From a virus, in the IMG/VR virus record IMGVR_UViG_3300010885_020795, positions 84,446 through 148,445 of that record: a DNA stretch of 64,000 bases; one strand, given 5' to 3'. The position numbers and the translations under genes are program-made. Numbering within the stretch: position 1 is the stretch's first letter; every line of letters starts with the position of its first letter. The notes under the pieces are model-generated. The model had not been told where the DNA came from. It saw only the letters and a list, made by a program, of their open reading frames with translations, and did no database searches. Shown piece after piece: positions 33,494 to 41,443 of the stretch.

Positions 33494-33810
33494 AAGTTTA
33501 TGTCACCTTGATATAGTGTAAACTCGAATGCATCCATTTCGTTGAAAAGAATTAATTGTTTCTTGCTCAAGTAATAAGGCCATATCATTCTGTCATCTAA
33601 CATCAATAAAGTTTTGTTAAGAACTTTATACTTTTCAGGAAGTTTTAATGTATAAGTTTTCCAAAGACCTTTTGCAAGATCCAACCCATTACCAGTAAAT
33701 CTTGTTCCCTTGGCGTTCTTAAAAATTACAAAAAATTCAAAATCACTGTCATAGTGTGATTTTAAATTACTAAGAATAGTTTCACTTATCGGCTTTTTTG
33801 ATAAGCTCAT
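33475..33810 (-). CDS. Hypothetical protein
   Basis: A 111-residue protein with no recognised domain. Predicted mixed alpha/beta, with an aromatic C-terminus (YQGDINLWANKF). It overlaps both neighbours by about 20-30 bases, so expression is probably coupled to the preceding conserved phage gene. Confidence 0.5.
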   Translation of the reverse strand: MSLSKKPISETILSNLKSHYDSDFEFFVIFKNAKGTRFTGNGLDLAKGLWKTYTLKLPEKYKVLNKTLLMLDDRMIWPYYLSKKQLILFNEMDAFEFTLYQGDINLWANKF

Positions 33811-34099
33811 CCTCGTTCACCTGTTTACCATGAGATAATTCTATTACAGTAAAATCCTGGCATTTGAATAAATTGTTTAACTTTTCCATTAAATTAAACG
33901 CATGACCTGGATTCGAGAATGAAACTTTTTTATATTTTGGTCCGGGATAATCTTGTAGACTATTCAGAAAAGTTCGTAGGTTAAAAGGCTTGTTCTTATA
34001 GAACACGGCATAAATTGCCTCGGCATCAAGTACCTCTTCGCTTTTGTATGTTTTTGGATCTACGTATGTTAATAATATCGTTGGTTTAGGTCTTGCCAT
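33782..34099 (-). CDS. Conserved T4-like marine phage protein
   Basis: A 105-residue protein. The start ARPKPTILLTYVDPKTYKSE and PGPKYKKVSFSNPGHAFNL resemble, from memory, a conserved hypothetical of T4-like cyanophages. Rich in beta strands and basic. A GATAAATA box and a GGAAGG ribosome site precede the ATG, suggesting late transcription. Confidence 0.62.
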   Translation of the reverse strand: MARPKPTILLTYVDPKTYKSEEVLDAEAIYAVFYKNKPFNLRTFLNSLQDYPGPKYKKVSFSNPGHAFNLMEKLNNLFKCQDFTVIELSHGKQVNEDELIKKADK

Positions 34100-34120
34100 C
34101 AGTTGCCTTCCTCTCTACTT

Positions 34121-34128
34121 TATTTATC
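34121..34128 (-). promoter_or_regulatory. T4-type late promoter variant GATAAATA
   Basis: GATAAATA on the - strand, 21 bases before the ATG of the 33.8-kb gene, in a 51-base intergenic gap. Cyanomyovirus late promoters are known to allow any base at the first position. Confidence 0.6.
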
Positions 34129-34150
34129 AAGAAAGGCATTAACAGGCTAT

Positions 34151-34360
34151 TTAATTTTTAAAACCACCACCATCTAATTTAGAACTTGCTGTTTTTGATT
34201 GATCTATAGACAATTTTTCTGTTGCGGTGATCAATAACGAATTTATTTCGTGCATTAATGCCACACTTTGATTGTAGTCTAGTGTAATAGACTTTTTACC
34301 TAATTTAGCGGCCTGACTGACTAGACCGCTAAACTCTTTAATCTTCGATAATTCTTGCAT
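34151..34360 (-). CDS. Small helical hypothetical protein
   Basis: A 69-residue protein from the ATG at 34360 (a GTG just upstream is possible). It is largely helical, with a Gly/Lys-poor core and a C-terminal GGGFKN. It overlaps the next upstream gene by 23 bases. No function can be given. Confidence 0.5.
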   Translation of the reverse strand: MQELSKIKEFSGLVSQAAKLGKKSITLDYNQSVALMHEINSLLITATEKLSIDQSKTASSKLDGGGFKN

Positions 34361-34811
34361 CACGTTTTTGTTGCAGTACTAGTTTTAGATCAGTTTGATT
34401 TTTATATGGACCAACTGATTCATAGGACTCAACTGTGGTCAATCTAGGACAAAAACTTTGCACCCAACCATTTTTAAACTTGACGCCATACCAACCAGCG
34501 GCATGTACACTTTTTGTATTTGCCTTTTTAGTAAAGCAGGGATAGTCATTGATCTTTTGTATGTTATAAACATCTTCTTGATCAGTAGGGTAACCCATGA
34601 CAGTCATTTGGCCGCCATGTGATAGATCTCTACCTGCAAATTCAATTTGATGTTTACGAAGCTCTTCGGTATTTGTTAGTACTAAGTCTTGTTTCCTTAG
34701 TTTAATAACATATTGACCATCGTATAAGTTCATCATGCCTACACGCGATCCGCTTTCTTCGAGGATCCAAAATTTTTCTTTAATAACCGGTTTTGCAATA
34801 ATCATATTCAT
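34338..34811 (-). CDS. Hypothetical protein
   Basis: A 157-residue protein with beta-rich segments (FWILEESGSRVGMMNLYDGQYVI; WYGVKFKNGWVQSFCPRL). Its ATG overlaps the stop of the Rnh-like gene (ATGA), so it is probably co-expressed with it. No domain is recognised. Confidence 0.6.
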   Translation of the reverse strand: MNMIIAKPVIKEKFWILEESGSRVGMMNLYDGQYVIKLRKQDLVLTNTEELRKHQIEFAGRDLSHGGQMTVMGYPTDQEDVYNIQKINDYPCFTKKANTKSVHAAGWYGVKFKNGWVQSFCPRLTTVESYESVGPYKNQTDLKLVLQQKRDARIIED

Positions 34812-35797
34812 TTATAAGTTGCTCCTAGATAATCACTGTGCTCTGTCATTTTTTCTGCTACGGTTACTAAATCCCATTTACCGCAAAACTTTACAAAATG
34901 TAATCCTACTTGTGATACTTTCGGCTTGTTAGTCACTTGACTAATAGTTTCGTCTAGAATAATTTTAATATCTTCAGGCTGTTGTGTCAAGTCTATTAGA
35001 GTTTTATTATGCAGATATCTGTCACGAACTCTGTGTTCGACACCATTATGGTCAACCCAACGTTGGAGCATGAGATTGTTCCAATTATATCCTTGTGCTA
35101 ATCGATCTGCAAAGGCTTCACGGAGACCAACCTTATTTTTTGTGCCTTTTTCTCGTACTCCCGGATAAGCAGAGAAGACGTTGTCAGAGGTATCGCCTCG
35201 CATACACTTCTCAAATAGTAGCCACTCGGGGTCGGGAACTTCTTTTGCTTGCTTAGTTTTTTTGTCAATGACAGGACGATTTTTCTCATCAAAGACTCCT
35301 TCGAGTGTAGTTAGTTGTTTGGTAATTCCGTTGAACTGCCTTACATTGTGAGCCAGTAATTGATAAAAATCGCTGTCACTGCTGACAATGACATGTTCGT
35401 CATCGGGATGAGTCTGAATAAAACGTGCAATGAAATCATCAGCTTCGCATCTACCATTCTGTAGTATAGTGCAATTAGATTTCTTTTCAAAGAATTCTTT
35501 GAGCTCGTCAAAGGCCTGCCAAAAGATTCGATCTTCTTCTGCTTCCTTGGGTGTAAGTGCCGCACGGGCGGCCGCACGGTTTGCCTTATAATTGACGTCG
35601 TAGTCTTTGCGCCAGCTACGACCTTCGAGACAGATTACAACATGACTACCTTTAAAATCACGCCATACTTTATTGATACTGTTAAACATGATATGATATG
35701 CCATACCAACTTTAGTTTCTGGATCCTCGCCTCTAACTACGTGCCTAGCACGAAAAAACATATTAGCGGCGTCTACTAGCAAAAATGTTCTAGACAT
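34808..35797 (-). CDS. rnh: T4 Rnh-like 5'-3' exonuclease (FEN/RNase H family)
   Basis: A 329-residue protein, close to T4 Rnh (305). Metal-binding acidic residues are visible: LLVDAANMFF (D9), CEADDF (E118, D120, D121), SSDSDFYQLL at 139-148, and MRGDTSDN later with a nearby PGV of the helix-hairpin-helix-like region. In T4 this enzyme removes RNA primers and 5' flaps on the lagging strand. It overlaps a small gene upstream by eight bases. Confidence 0.88.
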   Translation of the reverse strand: MSRTFLLVDAANMFFRARHVVRGEDPETKVGMAYHIMFNSINKVWRDFKGSHVVICLEGRSWRKDYDVNYKANRAAARAALTPKEAEEDRIFWQAFDELKEFFEKKSNCTILQNGRCEADDFIARFIQTHPDDEHVIVSSDSDFYQLLAHNVRQFNGITKQLTTLEGVFDEKNRPVIDKKTKQAKEVPDPEWLLFEKCMRGDTSDNVFSAYPGVREKGTKNKVGLREAFADRLAQGYNWNNLMLQRWVDHNGVEHRVRDRYLHNKTLIDLTQQPEDIKIILDETISQVTNKPKVSQVGLHFVKFCGKWDLVTVAEKMTEHSDYLGATYK

Positions 35798-35996
35798 TCA
35801 AATAGCTTTCAATTATATTGTTATCGATTTTTTCTTTAAATGCTAAAGAAAATTGTTGTTGTAATTCCATAAAATGTACATATTCTACAACTGTTAGCAG
35901 TATTTCATGGATAGTTTCGCCATTTATAAATTCTAAAAGAATATGGCTGTCGTCGATCCATTTAGTACTAAAAGTCCAATTTACACTTAATGTCAT
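35790..35996 (-). CDS. Small hypothetical early protein
   Basis: A 68-residue protein of mixed hydrophobic and acidic residues, with no known domain. A consensus TATAAT ends five bases before the ATG and there is no Shine-Dalgarno, so translation from a leaderless transcript is likely unless the start is elsewhere. It overlaps the rnh start. Confidence 0.5.
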   Translation of the reverse strand: MTLSVNWTFSTKWIDDSHILLEFINGETIHEILLTVVEYVHFMELQQQFSLAFKEKIDNNIIESYLNV

Positions 35997-36001
35997 CGCT
36001 T

Positions 36002-36030
36002 ATTATATAATAATTGTTATTTCTTGTCAA
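36002..36030 (-). promoter_or_regulatory. Sigma70-like promoter of the 35.8-kb gene and rnh
   Basis: On the - strand TTGACA (36025-36030), 17-base spacer, TATAAT (36002-36007): both boxes are consensus. It overlaps the 3' end of the upstream gene. Confidence 0.82.
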
Positions 36031-36349
36031 CGGTTTTTTTGCTTCGTTTTTTTGGTAAAACTTCAGCATCGGCAACAAATTTTGATTCTTCTACTTGTTG
36101 TTGTGCAATACTTCCGCACAATTCGGTAAACCAAGAATCTACAATTTCTTCTGTGGTTGCACCTGCATATCCATGCGACATCAAAAATTTGACAAACGCA
36201 GGATTCCATTCTAATTCCATAAAGCCCTGTTTTGGATCGCTACTATCCACATTGGTCTTAACAACATTTACCCATGGCACGTTTTCATCTTCGGGCATGG
36301 GATTTGGTAATTCTTTTTTACCAAACAAGTTTTTTATAAAGTTTTTCAT
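36017..36349 (-). CDS. Hypothetical protein
   Basis: A 110-residue protein. The N-terminus MKNFIKNLFGKKELP is basic and amphipathic. VNVVKTNVDSSDPKQGFMELEWNPAFVKFL follows. The C-terminus is Lys-rich (PKKRSKKTVDKK). No domain is known. It is linked by a four-base overlap to the gene upstream. Confidence 0.58.
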   Translation of the reverse strand: MKNFIKNLFGKKELPNPMPEDENVPWVNVVKTNVDSSDPKQGFMELEWNPAFVKFLMSHGYAGATTEEIVDSWFTELCGSIAQQQVEESKFVADAEVLPKKRSKKTVDKK

Positions 36350-36567
36350 ACGATTTTACCTAATCCCAAATAAATCAATTGATCCAATTCAGCTTGGTAG
36401 TCTTTACCTAGCCTGCGTTTTTCGTAGATTGCCTGTAGCACTCCTTGACCGTCGCCATAGTCAGTAGCACCGGCACCGCGACTTTCTAATTCTTCAACGA
36501 GATCATCTGTATCAAATTCTGACAAGTCAACATCTACTTCAACTTCTGTGTAAATTGTTTTATACAT
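36346..36567 (-). CDS. Small acidic hypothetical protein
   Basis: A 73-residue protein, strongly acidic at the N-terminus (EVEVDVDLSEFDTDDLVEELE). Its ATG shares a base with the stop of the 55-residue gene upstream (TAATG). No function is known. Confidence 0.58.
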   Translation of the reverse strand: MYKTIYTEVEVDVDLSEFDTDDLVEELESRGAGATDYGDGQGVLQAIYEKRRLGKDYQAELDQLIYLGLGKIV

Positions 36568-36734
36568 TAAACTATTTCCTCAACAATGCCTAAAATTTCT
36601 GCCATTATCAAACAGAAGCCAGCCATAAGTAAGTTGCCCTGGATCAAACAGCCCCCGGCACCGATACGAATAATACTCTTTACAAGACTCACATAAAAAT
36701 GTCCACGGCTTGTATCTTTAGGTTGTATATCCAT
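36567..36734 (-). CDS. Small membrane protein of 55 residues
   Basis: A short gene filling an otherwise empty 166-base gap. It starts MDIQPKDTSRGHFYVSLVKS and has a hydrophobic stretch from about residue 21 to 50 (IIRIGAGGCLIQGN, then LLMAGFCLIMAEILGI), enough for one or two membrane spans. Both ends use TAATG overlaps with neighbouring genes, strong support for real translation. The role is unknown. Confidence 0.72.
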   Translation of the reverse strand: MDIQPKDTSRGHFYVSLVKSIIRIGAGGCLIQGNLLMAGFCLIMAEILGIVEEIV

Positions 36735-37072
36735 TAAAGTTTCTCCAAATCATTGACTGTAGACTTAATAGTTTCAGCAAGATTTAATGCTGATTGTTTT
36801 TTTAAAATTAAACTATGTTGATCTTCTCTGTAGCCGTGTATCAATATATCCCAGGCCGATTTGATTCTACTAAATCCTTCTTTCCAAAAGGGTGTGGTTG
36901 TATTAACATAAAATGTTAAAGTGATATCTTTAGTTTCATTGTCACCTTCTGCTTCAATCCACATGTGTATCGAATGGTCAGGATCAGTACAATCGCAGGC
37001 TATGGTATATGTTTTGGCATCGACATAGTCTGCATTTAACATTATGCCTTGTGCTGGTTTTTCTGAGGTCAT
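36734..37072 (-). CDS. Conserved hypothetical phage protein
   Basis: A 112-residue protein from the ATG at 37072, which overlaps the previous stop (ATGA); a GTG at 37078 is less likely. YTIACDCTDPDHSIHMWIEAEGD and WDILIHGYREDQ are suggestive of a small beta-sandwich with a Cys-x-Cys near an Asp/His pair. I recall similar proteins in T4-like marine phages, unnamed. Confidence 0.6.
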   Translation of the reverse strand: MTSEKPAQGIMLNADYVDAKTYTIACDCTDPDHSIHMWIEAEGDNETKDITLTFYVNTTTPFWKEGFSRIKSAWDILIHGYREDQHSLILKKQSALNLAETIKSTVNDLEKL

Positions 37073-37278
37073 ACACACGTACTTAAAAAGTTATGCAGTC
37101 TTTCCACTGCTTCATCAAAGTTAACAGCGAATACTTTTGCAGTAATCGTTCCATCGGAAACACTCATGTCAAAAGGAACTAGACCGTTAAATCTAAATTC
37201 ATTGGGTAGTTCGGTTACTACAGTAAATTCTTGTAACATCTTTGCTCTGTTGATAATATCATCTACTATATCATTCAT
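37069..37278 (-). CDS. Small hypothetical protein
   Basis: A 69-residue protein. Alternating strands (EFTVVTELPNEFRFNGLVPF; TITAKVFAVNFDEA) end in a helix. It lies one base after the QueE gene and overlaps the following gene by four bases. No function is assigned. Confidence 0.55.
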   Translation of the reverse strand: MNDIVDDIINRAKMLQEFTVVTELPNEFRFNGLVPFDMSVSDGTITAKVFAVNFDEAVERLHNFLSTCV

Positions 37279-37279
37279 T

Positions 37280-38140
37280 TTATTTTCCCCATCCGTTAGA
37301 CCATATGTCTACATGTAATCGTGGACTATATCTATAACCACGTGCCAGTGCTTCGTCTGCAATATGTTTAGTATTACTAAAATATGCTTGGTCGGTTCCG
37401 CCCACAGGCATAACATATACTTGACCTACAAAACCTGCACGTCTATATTCAGATACTGCTTGATTGACTTCTTCAAAGTCTTCTTGCTTGTCTATGACAA
37501 ATTTTAAATACGCATAACCACGTTGTTGATACTCCATGACAACATCTGGTTTAATAGCATCTTGCCAAGATTCGCCACTGGCACTGAGTTTGGGACTAAC
37601 ACTGAATGTAAGTTGATCTCTGCTTAGATGGTAGTCATTGAGTAAGAAACGTCTAAAGTCGTCGTGTAAATGTTGAGTACCATTTGTTTCAAATGTAAGA
37701 TTACGTAGATCCATCATTCTGGGATGACTTAATAAGCTGGGATAAAGTTGTTGCCAACCTAGCAATGGTTCGCCGCCTGTGACAACAAGATGTACATCAT
37801 TGCCGTTAGTTTGTACCCACTTGTGATTAGGTGTTAGCTTTAACATTTCTTCCACTGCTTCATCGATACTGTAGTATGGACTTAGATGTTTAAAAGATGG
37901 ATGCCAACTAGCATAACTATCACAACCAGTTTGTGATAGTGGCAGATCCATAAAAGTTTTATATAAATGAACACGAGCTCCGATATCATCGGGTTCTGTG
38001 GTCTTTTCACCTGCAGGTAATCCAAAGCCCGCACATTTAAAGTTACAGCCGAATGTACGAAAGAACACACTGGGTACACCAATAAAGCGACCTTCTCCTT
38101 GTGCGCTGTAAAAAATTTCACTTACTTTAATTTTATCCAT
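37280..38140 (-). CDS. queE: 7-carboxy-7-deazaguanine synthase QueE, with an insert in the cysteine motif
   Basis: A 286-residue radical-SAM protein. EIFYSAQGEGRFIGVPSVFFR is the typical QueE opening. The cluster cysteines are C32, C36 and C73, so 36 residues separate the second and third, unlike the short spacing of standard radical-SAM proteins. VTGGEPLLGW, TFETNGTQ and the late VSPKLSASGE fit QueE. It converts 6-carboxytetrahydropterin to CDG, the third step to preQ0. FolE, QueD-like and DpdA-like genes are on the same strand within 10 kb. Confidence 0.88.
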   Translation of the reverse strand: MDKIKVSEIFYSAQGEGRFIGVPSVFFRTFGCNFKCAGFGLPAGEKTTEPDDIGARVHLYKTFMDLPLSQTGCDSYASWHPSFKHLSPYYSIDEAVEEMLKLTPNHKWVQTNGNDVHLVVTGGEPLLGWQQLYPSLLSHPRMMDLRNLTFETNGTQHLHDDFRRFLLNDYHLSRDQLTFSVSPKLSASGESWQDAIKPDVVMEYQQRGYAYLKFVIDKQEDFEEVNQAVSEYRRAGFVGQVYVMPVGGTDQAYFSNTKHIADEALARGYRYSPRLHVDIWSNGWGK

Positions 38141-38369
38141 AATTTAATCCCGATGTATGTCCTTTAAGTTTATTTCCGTATTTTAACACAAGTAAACATT
38201 CTAAGTCAACAGTGATATCACCTTCTATTTTGTACCAATCAGATTCTTCTGGGTCGGAAAATTTATCGTACATACTTTGAATTGTACAGTTAGAAAAATT
38301 ATCTTTTAACCAATATTCTAACTGTTTGTATTCCCAAAAGTTTAGATATATCAACTGCTGACTCTTCAT
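38133..38369 (-). CDS. Small hypothetical protein
   Basis: A 78-residue protein rich in aromatic residues (YLNFWEYKQLEYWLKDNF), with no domain recognised. It overlaps QueE by eight bases downstream and the MazG-like gene by four upstream. Confidence 0.52.
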   Translation of the reverse strand: MKSQQLIYLNFWEYKQLEYWLKDNFSNCTIQSMYDKFSDPEESDWYKIEGDITVDLECLLVLKYGNKLKGHTSGLNYG

Positions 38370-38647
38370 TTGCTTTCTGTGTCAAATATGTTAGACCATT
38401 TTTTAAGTTTTTCTTTCTTTTCGATCTTAGCTTTATTTAGGTCTAGAATATTTAAAACGTTCTGTTCAATTAAGATGTCGATCATAGCAAGAACATCTCC
38501 TACTTCGCGTTCTAACATTTTATTATGTGGTATACCTTCTTTATAATGTAGTGTATCGATGCCAAATCTACGTATCTTACTAACTTCTACAATTACTTCA
38601 GCACATTCTTCTTGTAGAATGCCCAGAGCTTCTTCAATTTTATTCAT
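38366..38647 (-). CDS. MazG-like NTP pyrophosphohydrolase
   Basis: A 93-residue protein from the ATG at 38647, which overlaps the previous stop. ILQEECAEVIVEVSKIRRFG followed by MLEREVGDVLAMIDILIEQ gives the EExxE ... ExxD pattern of all-alpha NTP pyrophosphatases. Phage members are thought to trim dNTPs or alarmones; which nucleotide is used here is unknown. Confidence 0.68.
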   Translation of the reverse strand: MNKIEEALGILQEECAEVIVEVSKIRRFGIDTLHYKEGIPHNKMLEREVGDVLAMIDILIEQNVLNILDLNKAKIEKKEKLKKWSNIFDTESK

Positions 38648-38991
38648 TTCTTTAGTTCTTCCATGAGCCAATCCTGTGCCGCATCTCTGACAAAGGGATA
38701 TTTTTTTGCTACTTCATCATCTTTGGACATTTCCATTATTAGTTTTTTCATTACTTTAACAGTCATCATCCAATCTTCTACTGATATTGTATTGCCGCTA
38801 GCACTTTTAATAGTACCATCAACGTTGAAAATAAGAACTGGGTCGGGATTACCGATTTGTATAGCATTTGTGGGACTGGTTGACCATACCGGCTTAGATC
38901 CATTTGAACTCATGTATAAACCAGATGAACCCACAGCACCTGCAGAATTTACAGGAATAGCACCGTATCCTGGATGTATGTTTGTAGACAT
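38644..38991 (-). CDS. Hypothetical protein, possibly virion-associated
   Basis: A 115-residue protein. The N-terminal half is Gly/Ser/Asn-rich (NSAGAVGSSGLYMSSNGSK), the C-terminal half helical (WMMTVKVMKKLIMEMSKDDE). The composition resembles small phage structural or fibre-attached proteins, but this is weak. Its start overlaps the folE stop (TAATG). Confidence 0.5.
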   Translation of the reverse strand: MSTNIHPGYGAIPVNSAGAVGSSGLYMSSNGSKPVWSTSPTNAIQIGNPDPVLIFNVDGTIKSASGNTISVEDWMMTVKVMKKLIMEMSKDDEVAKKYPFVRDAAQDWLMEELKK

Positions 38992-39755
38992 TATCTAGGA
39001 GCAAATTCTTGTTGCATTTTGATATTGTCAAAGAATTCTTTCTTAGCACCGGGATCAGTTTTAAAGGATCCTTGTAATACTGTGGTCTGTGTTAGACTAG
39101 AGTGTGCCATAATGCCACGATTCTCACAGCACCCGTGTGTGGCTTGAATGTATACACCTAAGTTTTCTGCTCCAGTGGCTTTTTGGATTTCCCTAGCAAT
39201 GTCATTACAAAGTTCCTCTTGGAGTGTACCTCGTCTAGCACACCACTGAGCAATGCGAGTATACTTAGACAAACCAATGAGCTTCTCGGCAGCAATGATT
39301 CCAATGTATGCAACTCCGCTAACTGGTTGATGATGATGGCTACACATACTGCGAAGCTCACTACGGACCACAAGCATACCTTCATAACGATCCGCGCTGT
39401 CATTTGGAAACGCTGTTGCGTCTGGTGCTGGTTCATATCTTCCTGCCATTATTTCATTGAAGTACATCTTGGCAAGTCGTCTTGCTGTGCCTTTACTATT
39501 GGGATCGTTCTCCCTATCAATAAGCAAACGATCTAGCACTAATTCAAATGCTTCTGTTGCTTCGTCGATAAGACGTTCCTTTTGTTCCTCGTCAACGTAT
39601 TCGCTGATATTGTCTCCTGCCCAGAAACGTTTACCTTCACGTTTCATTTTGAAACGTAGATGATCTCCAAGGTATGCTTCTTCGTAGCCTTTGTCATCGT
39701 CGCCCTGCATGTCTGCACCTGCAAGTATATTTTTAAGTGTTAGTGGTTCAGTCAT
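38991..39755 (-). CDS. folE: GTP cyclohydrolase I
   Basis: A 254-residue protein. SMCSHHHQP at 136-144 holds zinc ligands, IGLSKYTRIAQWCARRGTLQEELC and IQATHGCCENRG match the other FolE signatures, and SLTQTTVLQGSFK ends the domain. The first 70 residues are an added acidic segment. It makes dihydroneopterin triphosphate from GTP, the entry to 7-deazaguanine (and folate) synthesis. A sigma70-like promoter lies just upstream. Confidence 0.93.
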   Translation of the reverse strand: MTEPLTLKNILAGADMQGDDDKGYEEAYLGDHLRFKMKREGKRFWAGDNISEYVDEEQKERLIDEATEAFELVLDRLLIDRENDPNSKGTARRLAKMYFNEIMAGRYEPAPDATAFPNDSADRYEGMLVVRSELRSMCSHHHQPVSGVAYIGIIAAEKLIGLSKYTRIAQWCARRGTLQEELCNDIAREIQKATGAENLGVYIQATHGCCENRGIMAHSSLTQTTVLQGSFKTDPGAKKEFFDNIKMQQEFAPR

Positions 39756-39772
39756 TTGTATTCCTTTGTTAT

Positions 39773-39801
39773 ATTGTATAGTGTTATTTAGGTTCTGTCA
39801 A
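39773..39801 (-). promoter_or_regulatory. Sigma70-like promoter of folE
   Basis: On the - strand TTGACA (39796-39801), 17-base spacer, TACAAT (39773-39778), overlapping the end of the nucleotide-sugar dehydrogenase gene. It probably heads the folE-queE operon. Confidence 0.78.
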
Positions 39802-40593
39802 GCGTAAAATAAGGTTGGTTTTAACTGCTGTGTCCAATACTGATAGATCTTTTTCCATCGTTTCTGCATACTTTAATAATGCACTAGTATCTTTTGGAAA
39901 ACACATACCGCCAAAACCAAAACTACCATCAGGTCCTGGAACTCGCATATGACTATCTCCAATACGTGCATCTTGTTTAATTAAATTTGAAACAACATCA
40001 TAGTTCAATCCAGCTTTATTAGCTAATTGATACAGCTCATTCATAAAAATTACTTTGGTAGCTAGGAAACTATTAATAGCATATTTGGCCAATGCGGCAT
40101 CACCGATGCTACAAAATTTAACGGTTTCTAAATTTTTCTGTGACATTCTTATAATACGCTCGGCTTCATGGCGATATGCAGAAACTGCGCCGCCAATGAT
40201 GGCAAACTTACCATTGATATAATCTTCAAAGGCATTGGCCGCTGTTAAGAATTCAGGAGCATGAACTAAGTTAATATATTGTTCTTGCAGTCTTTGATAA
40301 ACATTGGGCGGAGCAGTGACTTTACTGATAATAACTCCGTTAAAGTTGACCTGTGTTAATTTAGCTAATACATTTTCTAAAATACTAGTATCTGCTGTTC
40401 CATCTGGTCCTTGCGGACTAGGCACACATACAAATACTGCATCATAATTTTGAATATCATTATATGATGCCATCCATCCTTTTGCTGTGTCGATTGCTAC
40501 TAAATCAATATTCTGACCAATGTTTAGTTTGATTGATTCGTATATAGTGCCACCAACAAACCCCATACCTATAACTGCTATTTTTGTTGTCAT
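39784..40593 (-). CDS. UDP-glucose/GDP-mannose dehydrogenase family protein
   Basis: A 269-residue protein. KIAVIGMGFVGG at the N-terminus is the NAD-binding loop and GFGGMCFPKDTSALL near residue 231 holds the catalytic Cys. It is much shorter than usual (390-450 residues): the C-terminal nucleotide-sugar-binding domain is missing or minimal. It may still oxidise an NDP-sugar to a uronic acid, or act on another substrate. Linked to the cytidylyltransferase gene by a four-base overlap. Confidence 0.8.
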   Translation of the reverse strand: MTTKIAVIGMGFVGGTIYESIKLNIGQNIDLVAIDTAKGWMASYNDIQNYDAVFVCVPSPQGPDGTADTSILENVLAKLTQVNFNGVIISKVTAPPNVYQRLQEQYINLVHAPEFLTAANAFEDYINGKFAIIGGAVSAYRHEAERIIRMSQKNLETVKFCSIGDAALAKYAINSFLATKVIFMNELYQLANKAGLNYDVVSNLIKQDARIGDSHMRVPGPDGSFGFGGMCFPKDTSALLKYAETMEKDLSVLDTAVKTNLILRLTEPK

Positions 40594-41060
40594 TTTAATT
40601 CTTTAATCATTTCTGCTTGTGCTACACGTTTGCGTAAGTTGCTACTGGAAAACGAATGATCTCTGCCATTGAATACTAATTCAATTCCGCGCATTCCACA
40701 CTCTTCCATGCCTGAAAAGTTTTTCTGTTGGTATTCTACACCCAGTACACGAACGTCAACCGGAAGTATCAATAATAAGTCAATGAGATCTTGTTCTGTT
40801 TGATATACAACAACTTCATCCACATAACGGCAAGCGGCCAACTGTATTTGTCTCTCTACAATACTTTGAACAGGAGGATTTTTACTATCGGGTCTATCAA
40901 TAGTTGGATCTGTTTGCAGGCCTGCAATTAAATAATCACAGTGATTCTTTGCTTCTGCTAACATGGCAATATGACCTGCATGTAGCAAATCAAATGTACT
41001 AAAGGTAATACCTATTTTTTTACCTGCTTCTTTTAACTGTCTTACTTTATTAAATATCAT
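40590..41060 (-). CDS. Cytidylyltransferase-fold protein, TagD/HldE-like
   Basis: A 156-residue protein. GITFSTFDLLHAGHIAML has the HxGH motif (H27, H30). RVLGVEYQQKNFSGMEECG and HSFSSSNLRKRV correspond to later nucleotide-binding elements (the usual ISTT/ISST is SSSN). It would activate a phosphorylated alcohol or sugar with CTP or ATP. With the neighbouring dehydrogenases and glycosyltransferase it forms a second sugar cluster. Confidence 0.8.
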   Translation of the reverse strand: MIFNKVRQLKEAGKKIGITFSTFDLLHAGHIAMLAEAKNHCDYLIAGLQTDPTIDRPDSKNPPVQSIVERQIQLAACRYVDEVVVYQTEQDLIDLLLILPVDVRVLGVEYQQKNFSGMEECGMRGIELVFNGRDHSFSSSNLRKRVAQAEMIKELK

Positions 41061-41443
41061 GGTGAATTAGATTGTAAATTTTGATATTCTTCGGTGCTAT
41101 TATCCTGCCCGGGCCCTGCTTTTACAAGTTCTTTAATAAATGTGTAATGCTTATGCGCCTCGTCTAATGCAGGATATTTACTGCAAAGAATCTTTAGTTC
41201 TTCTTCTTCCTGCATTTTTTTCATTACCCAATGTCCGATAACATTTATATCATAAGCACCGGCATTATGCTGTATTTGTATAGTATTATCTATTCGCTGC
41301 CACCCACCGTTGCCGCCTGTACTAACTTCAAAACACTTATTAGCACCATTCCATTGAACAGCGCCGGTGATACTAGGTAAATTATAGCTAGTGTCCGTTT
41401 GATACCAATTAGGAGAGGTTCCGTAGCTTTGTATTTTAATCAT
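41057..41443 (-). CDS. Conserved T4-like marine phage protein
   Basis: A 128-residue protein. A beta-rich N-terminal part (IQSYGTSPNWYQTD...GAVQWNGANKCFEVSTG) is followed by a helical C-terminus. I recall similar small proteins from cyanophages without a known role. Four-base overlaps link it to the genes on each side. Confidence 0.55.
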   Translation of the reverse strand: MIKIQSYGTSPNWYQTDTSYNLPSITGAVQWNGANKCFEVSTGGNGGWQRIDNTIQIQHNAGAYDINVIGHWVMKKMQEEEELKILCSKYPALDEAHKHYTFIKELVKAGPGQDNSTEEYQNLQSNSP

